From contig CM070615.1 in the NCBI GenBank assembly GCA_036346395.1, positions 8,313,534 through 8,377,533 on the forward strand: 64,000 nucleotides of DNA, given 5' to 3'. This document shows positions 10,800 to 18,918 of the stretch, one piece after another. The number at the start of each line of letters is the position of its first letter. The first letter of the stretch is position 1. The notes under the pieces were generated by a model, which was given only the letters and a program-made list of their open reading frames with translations, was not told the DNA's origin and ran no database searches. Made by a program: the position numbers and the translations under genes. The DNA comes from Hsuehochloa calcarea (taxonomy: Eukaryota; Streptophyta; Magnoliopsida; Poales; Poaceae).

Positions 10800-11277
10800 G
10801 GTGATGGTTCGTGGTTATTTTCCGATCACATCCGCGAGTGATGACAGAGTTGAGCATGTTCTTCCGCAAGCTATGTGCTAAGGAGATATCTCGGACCGAG
10901 ATTGAAGAAATGGAAAGAATAGCCCCGGTGTTGCTCTGCAAGTTGGAGAAGATCTTTCCCGGCTTCTTCAACTGATGCAACATTTGCTCTTGCACCTACC
11001 ATATGAGGCAAAAATGGGGGGCCCTGTGCATGCCCGTTGGTGCTATCCAATTGAGCGATGCCTAAAGGTTCTTAGAACAAAATGCAAAAATAAATGCAAA
11101 ATTGAAGCTTCCTGTGCAGAGGCATCCATTGTGGAGGAGGTGTCATACTTCACAACAAGATACTATGCCGACAACCTTCCTAACGTGCATAATCCACCCC
11201 TCGTTATAATGTCGTCGACAATCAATCGACCTCTCCTTTTCGAGGGCAACTCGGAAGTGCAAGTGAACCTACCTTGA
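10800..11277 (+). pseudogene. DUF4218 region of the CACTA transposase
   Basis: LMQHLLLHLPYEAKMGGPVHARWCYPIERCLKVL at 10970-11070, followed by EASIVEEVSYFTTRYYADNLPNVHNPP, is the conserved DUF4218 block that follows TNP2 in plant CACTA transposases. The upstream part (10830-10960) carries the LCAKEISRTEIEEMERIAPVLLCKLEKIFP-type sequence in shifting frames. Confidence 0.75.
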
Positions 11278-12420
11278 AGATGTTGAGCCTAGAAGAGTGG
11301 CGCTCTATCCAGCTGTATGTGTTGCGGAACCTTGAAGAGGTTGGCCCGTACATTGCGTAAGTTTTACACAAACTTGTTTCTTTTCTTGTCAATATTTTGC
11401 ATGCACCCATCCAACCCTCTTGTTAACGTTCTGACATAAAGAAATTTGTTCTCCTCTACCATCGCCCTTCACGGAGGGAACCCACCAAGCGGAAGTTGAA
11501 ACCCTTCTAAGACATGGCGCGGAGAACGAAATCCCACTTTTATTTGTTGGTTCAAGGAGGAGGTACTGCTCAATTTCATTTGTTGTTTGTACTTAACTCT
11601 CAACTCGACAAATATATAACGAATCATCCTACTTGAACTAGCAGCCAAACCGACGTGTCTATGAGTGCCGAGTTGAGGCAAGTTGCCAATGGATTTGAAT
11701 TTAGGGTCAAGTCATTCTCGTATGCGATGTCAATGGATATCGCTTTCACACAACTCGGCACGAGCGAGTCGGTAGAATCAAGAACCACAAATACCGGTGT
11801 TTTCACGCCAGCATGTATGGGTTGGACTACTATGGAATAATTGAAGAAATATACAAACTCAAGTTTCTGGTTGTGTACCTCTTCGTCTGTCATATTCAAA
11901 TGCCATTGGTTTGATCCCAAAGAAGTGATAAAGACCCCGAGCTTGGGTTAGTCGGTTCTAAAGTCATCCGTCTTGCTAGGAGACGACGTGTACATTGTGG
12001 CCCAACAGCCACGCAAGTTTATTATCTCTCATACCGTGCCAAACCAAAGACCGTCTTAAGGCGTATGATGTGGTGTACAAGGTATCGCCAAGATGGTAAA
12101 GTACCCGCCCCAAACGATGATGATTATAACATCGATGCAAACACATATGACGGAGAGTTCTTTCAAGAAGAAGGATTAGATGGGAGTTTTGAGATTGTCT
12201 TAGATGTAGATCTCAAGAATGGAAGTAGACAATGATACGGTCATTGTTGACGGGATGATGGAGAGGAGGTTCACAACGCGAAGGACTTGTTATTACTTGA
12301 GCAACACCATTCAGGCAGTGTCGCTAGTGATGAGACTTTGAGAGACGATCATAATTACGTCGACAATAGCGATGATGAGATTTTTGGCCCACCTATCAAT
12401 GATCTTGATGATTATTTCTA
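11278..12420 (+). pseudogene. DUF4216 region and C-terminus of the CACTA transposase
   Basis: After a probable intron, fragments from about 11640 read RQVANGFEFRVKSFSYA, ESRTTNTGVFTPACMG (11770-11820), YYGIIEEIYKLKF (11828) and YDVVYKVSPRWKVPAPNDDDYNIDANTYDGEFFQEEG (12065-12180). This is DUF4216 followed by the acidic C-terminus seen at the end of TNPD-type proteins. Stops and frame changes interrupt it. It is the last part of the same gene as 8871-11277. Confidence 0.7.
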
Positions 12421-12444
12421 GTACATGTAAGAGCTGTAGTACTT

Positions 12445-12600
12445 ATGGCAATTTTATACATGTATGATACATTTACTTATTTTGCATCTCTTTATACATG
12501 TATGATACATTTACTTATTTTGCATCTCTTTTATACATGTACGATACATTTACTTATTTTGCATCTCTTTTATACATGTATGATACATTTACTTTTGTAT
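12445..12600. repeat. About 39-bp tandem repeat, 3.8 copies
   Basis: The unit TTTTATACATGTATGATACA + TTTACTTATTTTGCATCTC is repeated nearly perfectly, with one T-to-C change in copy 3. It lies between the two CACTA genes, just upstream of a splice acceptor at about 12633. Confidence 0.9.
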
Positions 12601-12633
12601 ATGCGTACTGATAGTTTATTCCTTTTGTTGCAG

Positions 12634-14950
12634 GTGATTGATGGTGGGCGGTGGAATCAGAAGATTAGGTCGGTTATGACCTTCTTGGGTCAGTGGCGAG
12701 GGGTCCAGCCAGGGTGGAGGAGGAGGGCGTGCACAGACTGAGGGTGGAGGGCGTGCCCAGGGAGGAGGAGGACGACGACGACGAGGGCGTGCCCAGGGAG
12801 GTGGAGCCCAGGGTGGAGGTGGAGCCCAGGGTGGAGGAGGAGCCAAGGGTGGAGGAGGAGGACGGCGACGACGAGGGCGTCGAGAGCCGACACCTCCTCC
12901 ACAGGACGACGACGACGAGTTCGTAGCGGCCACGGAGGAGGATGAGGAGGAGGAGGAGACCAGGAGGAGATAGCGGAGGCAAGTGGAGGAGGCACGGAGG
13001 AGGATGAGGCCGAGCGGGTGAGCGCGAGGAGGATGCCGACTTGCTGGCAGAGGAAAATGGGGTGCCTACGGTTTGGCTGCGAGGGTCGTCGCGCCTCCCA
13101 GACTTACCCATACAGAGACGGCCAGTGATTCGACCCTCCGGAACTAAGTAATTTTTGCATGTTAACACTACTTCACAGGTTTTTAAGTTATAACAGAAAC
13201 TAATATTCAATCTCAATAACTTTGTGCAGGGATTGGGAAATGGTGATCCCAGGGAGTCACTCTCGCCGAGTAAACGGGATCCTGGGTCTTCTGTGCAGGG
13301 CAAACTACCCCGGGATGGTGAGGATCGATGGTGTTGTGCAGCCCGCCATGAAGTGGTCCCACTGGCACGCCGCTAGCGATCAGACTGATCGAGCTGGCAG
13401 GTGTTATAACAGCAAGGCCGACCGGGTGATGAAAGAGCTGTGGGTACGTGTTCATCGCACTATGCTGATAATAACATCACATTAATTGTATATTACTGAC
13501 TTTATTTGCTTGTAGGATTACTACACCTTGGCGGAGGGAGTACGTAGGGAGGACGCGGATGACGTGGTGAACAGAGTCTGTGTTCACCGAGTGCAGGACC
13601 TCTTCTACGAGACAAAGCTCCCTGCGTAAGAATTTACCATGCCCGCAGAGGACACAGAGTCACCAGAGCGCAGGCAGTGCACCTGCCGACTAAGGAGCAA
13701 TACTTGACGGTAAACATGAGATTACATCGTCTGCGATTAATTGCACTGAAATTGATTTATGATTTGTCATGTGCTCGTGTACGTGCAGGTGCCTCCTGCT
13801 TGGTGTGCGGGGATGGACAACTGCTGGGAGGCCATTGTGGACAAGTGGTTGAGTGAGGAGTACGAGCAATATCACACCGTGACGCCACGTTGCCGTGCGA
13901 TGATGCAGGTTCCTCGCACAAACAAGGCCCCACTACCCTTAAGGAATATGCAACCGGATATGTACGCAGATTTCATTTCGTTGTTGCTATGCTAACTTCA
14001 ATGCATAATATCTTATTGTTGTGCTTCTTCCGCAGACGCGGTTCCACCCGGCCAGAGTGCGCCTCGTTCAAGGCATATGCCTTGGCACACAAGGGCAAGG
14101 CAAGGACCCGACCTCGTCTACAACGCGGAGGACCCGCCCGAGGCATACAAAGAACCCGAAGGCACAGCGCCTCAACGAGTACACGGCGATGGCGAGAGAG
14201 ATCCATGGGTCGATTTGATCCGAGCACGGCCCGACCTCGAGGGTGACATCGCCATGAGGTTGGGACTGTAAGCCACACGGGCGGTACTATATGGGCAACA
14301 AAGACCATAGACACGGCCAACACTCGGACACTCGCCCAGATTAGAGCCCGAGCACGAGTTCGAGTCCGCCATACGCCCACGCCACGGCCCTGTGGTAGCA
14401 CTCTGTGTTAGTTCTGTTGCATTCGTTGTCCATTCATTTTCTACTCGTTCTTTATTTGCATTCTAACTATGTGATAAATAATTGTAGGCCCAGTTGAAGC
14501 CCCGCAGAGTCACAAAGAAGCCTCACAGAGCCGCCAGCCCTCGGTGTCGCACCAGCCGAGTTGGCACAGAGAGGGCGCGAGTGCAGCCCGGCTTGAGGCC
14601 TTCCAAAGAGCGCGACAACGATCGGTACGAGTACATGGCCCGCTTTTCTCGAGCATGGGCGGCCTCCACCGCCTCCGCCGCCGCCGATGATACCGCTGGT
14701 GCCTCCACCTCCGCGACGGCACTCTGTGAGTCACTTAGATGCACTCTTCACTTTTGTGTCATATAGAGCTACCTTCGACTTATACCTTAGTTTGACCTAC
14801 CATAGCTTAGACCTTAGAATTTGCTTTGATCCGGATAACTCACATGTGCAATCTCATTCTAGGGACCTTCTACACCGGATCGAACAACGATATGTGGTGA
14901 TCAAGACTGGACTTGACTCAGCTTTCTCCGCAGCCTCCGACCATGTGACA
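12634..14950 (+). pseudogene. Second CACTA gene, Transposase_24 / TNPA-like, multi-exon
   Basis: Exons with plausible borders are visible: 12634 to about 13148, 13230-13443, 13515 to about 13626, 13789 to about 13990, and 14036 onward. The first exon is Gly/Arg-rich with GGA-type codons and an acidic tail (about 12700-12960). The next carry WEMVIPGSHSRRVNGILGLLCRANYPGMV, WSHWHAASDQTDRAGRCYN, DYYTLAEGVRREDADDVVNRV, PPAWCAGMDNCWEAIVDKWLSEEYE and MARFSRAWAAS, a pattern typical of Transposase_24 proteins of Ptta/En/Spm elements. The 3' end reads IEQRYVVIKTGLDSAFSAASDHV. Such proteins bind the subterminal repeats. Frame breaks make integrity doubtful. Confidence 0.7.
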
Positions 14951-15225
14951 GCCATCCGACCTTGTTTGATGGGTTTGTATGTTGAAGCTGTGGACTTGGT
15001 TGAACTTTGTGGACTTTGGACATATGTTGATGGTGTTTGTGGACTTTGCATGGTGCTTGTCGACATATGTTGGTTATTGTGAGTGGATGTGACATTTGTG
15101 GACATATATGTGATATATATTGCCTATCTGTCATGTTATTATAATTTCTCGTGATTTTGTTGCTCATTGTGACCGGATATGCAATCAAACAAACAAAAAA
15201 ATTTCGTGGACATATTTTATCAGTA

Positions 15226-15825
15226 GCACTCGGTAAAATGTAGATTCTGTCGCTTTTTGAGTGTAGCACTCGGTAAATAAATGTAACGTAACCAATTTGG
15301 TTACGATTCGTGCATTTTGCCGAGTGTGCCATTTTTTACCGAAAAGGAGTCCCCACTCGAAATATTTGACTACTTTTTACCGAGTGGGAACACTCGGTAA
15401 ACATTATTCCTGAAGTTTATTTGCGGAATTGTTTTAATCACGAAAATGGTTATTCTTTTACCGAGTGTTAGGAGCGACACTCGGTAAATATTATTCAAAA
15501 AATTTATTTCCGGAATTGTTTTAATCACGAAATGCTAATTTATTTACCGAGTGGCGCTAGTGACACTCGGTAAACCCCGGCTGTTAACGGTTAGTTTGGA
15601 GGCTGACGACCGTCAAGTCATAATTGTTTACCGAGTGTCATTGTAGCACTCGGTAACTCTATGCTCGAAAGGCCGATATTAGACACTCGGTAAAATAACT
15701 TCACCGAGTCGTTGTTTGCCGAGTCCACTTTACCGAGTGTGGCACTCGGTAAACAGTTTGCCGAGTGTGTAGCACTATTTGCCGAGTGTTACTCACACTC
15801 GGTAAATAAACAGTATCCCGTAGTG
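15226..15825. repeat. CACTA right subterminal and terminal repeats
   Basis: More than ten copies of CACTCGGTAAA/TTTACCGAGTG lie in both orientations, mostly as inverted pairs separated by 5-15 bp, ending in CAGTATCCCGTAGTG at 15825. A short repeat within it (near 15412 and 15494, ATTTGCGGAATTG/ATTTCCGGAATTG) suggests local duplication of the array. Confidence 0.9.
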
Positions 15826-15833
15826 GTAATTAC

Positions 15834-16627
15834 CTCTTATCCTGTAGATGTTGTCTGATATTCTCGATAAAGTCGTCCAACTCGCCGGTGTGAGGAGAGC
15901 ATTGTCCCCCAAGTTTTGATAATACTTTATTGAGAAGACTTGGTATATCAGGTTTTTGAGACACCGACACAAATGCTCGACAGTCAAATTGGCCTTCAAG
16001 CTTGCGGTACACTTCATTGGCAAGTGTTGTTTTGCCAAGACCTCCGAATCCCACAATAGAAGCCACCTTCAACTCTTGCTCGTCACCCATCAACAACTCG
16101 ACAAGCTCGTCTCTTGGGGCATCGATACCCACAAGACCAGCCGCGTCCGCATACATTGCGACCACCCGTGGATCAACAGGCACATAACTGGGCACGGAGG
16201 TGTACTCATCAAGCTTGTACCTCTTGCGTCGCTCGTCTTCCTCCTTGACAAGAGCTTTAATCTCCTGGATATTGTAGGCAATCTGATGGCGCGCCCTCAG
16301 CTTCTTTAAAGCTCTAGCAATCTTGTTGACAAACCCAGTGCTTGCACCATTCTTGCCAAGATGGTGCGTGAAGTCGTCGATGCAGTCTTCAATGTCGTAG
16401 GACATCTCCCTGACACGGTTCCTCCACAATTTGGCCTGATCATCAAGCTCGTCCATACCTGCGAGCTTCTCAAGAAGAGCGTTCATGCTTTCGAACTCTT
16501 TCCCCAGAGACTCTACCTCCTTCCGAACACCCTTGAGCTTGCCATACTCCTCCCCCATCAGCGTGGCGAGCTTGCCGAGTAAGGAGTTCATGACTCCACT
16601 GGAAGCGCTCACCATGGTTCCGGCCAT
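15834..16627 (-). CDS. NLR exon 1: coiled coil and NB-ARC P-loop
   Basis: The 265-codon exon begins MAGTMVSASSGVMNSLLGKL and ends in QDKR at a GT donor. Retaining the intron would give an immediate TAA. Residues 1-130 form the Rx-type coiled coil with an EDVID-like YDIEDCIDDF at 77-86. A VGI...RDELVELL linker precedes the P-loop GFGGLGKTT (193-201) and RNBS-A FDCRAFVSVSQ (214-224). Kinase-2 and the rest are in exon 2, 11 kb away. Such proteins are intracellular receptors for pathogen effectors. The first ATG is chosen; a second Met at residue 5 is an alternative. This exon has no lesion that I can see. Confidence 0.9.
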
Positions 16628-17390
16628 CTCTTCTCTCTTCGCTCAGTTTCTCTCTCTTTGGGTCTCCGCTTTTGTGGTGCACTCAGAGTAGCACGCCTAA
16701 TGCTCGCAGGCACTCTCAAGTGGCAAGTAGAGTACTAAATTAACCTCATCTGTCCCTATCAACGTGGGCCCGGGGCAGGACTTCAGTTGGGTCAATCGCA
16801 GTGGATGGAGAAAGATACGAGAAAAATATGTTTAGCTTTTTTTTTTATCAAGTTGCAATCGATTAATCCACCCCATATTGATGACAAGTAGGTCTAGTAG
16901 AATGCTGGCCCGCATGTCGGTCACTAAGAGGGATAGAAGTACATACTTCTTTTGCTACTGATGAGATTTGAGGGAAGACGGGGGCAGACAGGCCTTGTCT
17001 GTTAGCTGAGCGTTCAGATGCGCGAAATCTCCTTCTGACACGTGGCCTCCATCAGTCGCCGCTAGACTGGATGCGGCTTGTTTGCATGTCCCTGGCCAGA
17101 CATGCCCCTAGCCTTAACTTCTCTCACTCGTATACCTAGCGCACGAACAGCCTGCTCTTCGGTCCCTTTCCGCTCGAACGCGTCACGTGGGTCGACTCGC
17201 ACCACTCGCGCTCGAATCGCTCCCTTGCAGCACATACGGACCGCCACATCTCCAGGTCCTCTCCTCCTGCGCCCGGACTCGCAACATCCCCCTGTCCCGT
17301 CTTGTCACCTGTTGTCACATCCATCCATCACCCCATGCATTTTCTGCATGCAAGCCGCTGATCCCTCCCGTCGCTTTGCAGCCGGCGTTG
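16628..17390 (-). other. NLR upstream region
   Basis: Directly upstream of the NLR start is a purine-rich 5' UTR-like stretch (minus strand AGAGAGAAACTGAGCGAAG). Farther out I see no gene; the small ORFs in 17060-17400 have no recognisable domain. No clear minus-strand TATA box was found. Confidence 0.3.
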
Positions 17391-17394
17391 GTGG

Positions 17395-17402
17395 CTATAA
17401 AT
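17395..17402 (+). promoter_or_regulatory. Possible TATA box
   Basis: CTATAAAT is followed by a C/T-rich stretch (about 17425-17470) suited to a transcription start and then by a splice-donor-like AG|GTAATT at 17532. It would serve the small plus-strand unit ending near 18752. Confidence 0.35.
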
Positions 17403-17532
17403 TCTGATTTAACTACGAGACATTTTGCTCACTCTCATCCTAGCTCGCTCTCTTATTCGCAGCCTCGATCGATTTTATTTTCAGAAATTATTAACAATTG
17501 TTTAGAGGCGTGATTAGCTGTCATATTAGCAG

Positions 17533-18357
17533 GTAATTTTTCTTGTGTGTATTTTGTTTATTAACTGTGTAGTTAGTTAATTAGTAGTACTTAATTAGTT
17601 GTAGTTATTTAGGTGTAATTAAGTTAGTCGTTATCATTTAAGCATAATTAAATTTTTTGTTAGTTAGTTACTTGCAATTAATTAGATCGTAATTAATTGG
17701 TCATAGTTAAATTAATCTTATATATTTATTCACGACATCGTTAATTAGTTACGAATTAATTAATCATAATTAGCTAGTGTTAGTTAACTAATTAGTCATA
17801 ATTCATTAGCTGCAATTAATTGGTTGTAGTTAATTAAGTATAAATTAATTGGTCATGCTTAATTAGTCATAAATAATTTATTCATAGTTAGTTAGTCGTA
17901 ATTCATTTAGTGGTCTATTTAAGTCGTAATTAATTTAGTGGTCGTATTAAGTCGTAATTAATTATATGTAATTAATCTGTGGTAATTAACTAGTTGTAAT
18001 TAAATTAATGGTATTTAATTCATCGTAAATAATATAGTCCTAAATAATTTAGTTGTCATTATAAGTTGTAATTCTTTATTTGTAATTCATTTGTCGTAAT
18101 TAATTATTCCTAATTAATTTAGTGTTATTTAATTACTTGTATTAATCTAGTCACAACTAATTTAGTCGTAATTATTTAGTCACAATTAATAAGTATTAAT
18201 TAATTAGTCATACTTAATTAGTCGTAATTAATTTGGTCATAGTTGATTAGTGTATATTAGTTTATTGTCCATATTTAGTCATAATTTTTAATTTATACTA
18301 ATTTATCATTATTATTAATCTATTTACTAATAATCTGTGTCCTTTATCTCTTGCAAG
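17533..18357 (+). repeat. AT-rich degenerate TAATTA tract, probably an intron
   Basis: About 800 bp consist largely of diverged short units such as TTAGTCGTAATTAATT and TAGTCATAATTAA. It starts at a GT after AG (17532) and ends with CTCTTGCAAG before coding-like sequence, so it may be an intron that grew by slippage of a 10-16-bp unit. Confidence 0.6.
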
Positions 18358-18359
18358 TC

Positions 18360-18668
18360 ATGCTTCTACTGGACCTACTGGAACACTTCTACGAGGAGCA
18401 CACCGGTGCAAGTTCTGGATCACCGGAGACGCGGATGGCCCTCCACCCCTCGTGCTTCTGTCCAAGATGCATTATTGACAGCTCGACGCTCGCTACGTCC
18501 CAATCCTTTGGGGGCACTGGCTTGTTGCCCTTTGCGATGCTACTCTCGGTCGGACGCTACTCTACCCTGGACAGCAGTCTAATACTGGCACTTGTCAATA
18601 GGCTGAGACCCATGCTAGTGGTTCTGCTGCTGGTGGACTTGTCTTGTTTAGATAGCTGGTATCCCTAG
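18360..18668 (+). pseudogene. Plant-mobile-domain-like N-terminal fragment
   Basis: The frame encodes TGLLPFAMLLSVGRYSTLDSS + LILALVNRLRP. This resembles the segment that opens the plant mobile domain in grass PMD/MAIN-like proteins (GLLPL...ALVDRWRPETH). A neighbouring frame gives AETHASG at the expected place, so indels are present. Soon after the RPETH equivalent the similarity stops. A run of ten A at 18743-18752 follows a 3' UTR-like stretch, which may be the trace of a retroposed transcript. PMD proteins occur in transposons and in silencing-related host genes. The assignment is tentative. Confidence 0.35.
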
Positions 18669-18913
18669 CATGGTTTGTTCTGAACTTTGGTTGTAAAACT
18701 GGTTATTAGCTTTCTATAAAAGCTGAGTTTCTTGTCTTGTGCAAAAAAAAAACGCAACAGGCACATCTGATTTCTGGCATTTTTTGTATATCGGTCCTTG
18801 TTACAAATTGCATATTATATTACCAAACCGCATATAGTCCCCGATTTTTTTTACTTTTTGTCTTATGGAAAGTGATTGTTATTTGTCCATACTCAGGTCT
18901 TGTTTGGTAGAGC

Positions 18914-18918
18914 TCTAG
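18914..18918. other. Tekay-like element target-site duplication, left (TCTAG)
   Basis: TCTAG precedes TGTGAGACCCC and is repeated exactly at 32430-32434. Confidence 0.9.

Larger units (their letters stand above)
5740..15825 (+). mobile_element. Complete CACTA (En/Spm-type) DNA transposon, 10,086 bp
   Basis: The left end is CACTAATGGACATTTG and the right end, read inward on the minus strand, is CACTACGGGATACTG. Both run into TTACCGAGTG within about 30 bp, so they are diverged terminal inverted repeats. It is flanked by the 3-bp duplication GTA. Inside are dense subterminal CACTCGGTAAA repeats, a TNPD-type transposase with Transpos_assoc, TNP2, DUF4218 and DUF4216 regions, and a second gene of the Transposase_24 (TNPA-like) type. 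Genes read plus, opposite to the host NLR. Frameshifts in the transposase suggest it is no longer autonomous, although excision in trans could be possible. Confidence 0.9.
4808..15833 (-). other. NLR intron, expanded by two insertions
   Basis: The minus-strand donor AG|GTAATTAC lies at 15833 and the acceptor TTTGCAG at 4808. Removing the intron joins QDKR to YFVIIDDLWD in frame, a classic intron position in grass NLRs. Without the CACTA element and the Copia solo LTR the intron would be only about 0.6 kb. The remainder (4811-5166, 5518-5736) shows no gene, only an (AC)n run and A/T-rich DNA. Confidence 0.8.

Noticed and set aside
12445..12600. CRISPR-like array
   Set aside because: Units are contiguous without spacers, in a plant transposon.
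12616..13303. Minus-strand Pro/Ser-rich ORFs of 100-209 codons
   Set aside because: They are antisense shadows of the GGA-rich exon of the plus-strand CACTA gene.
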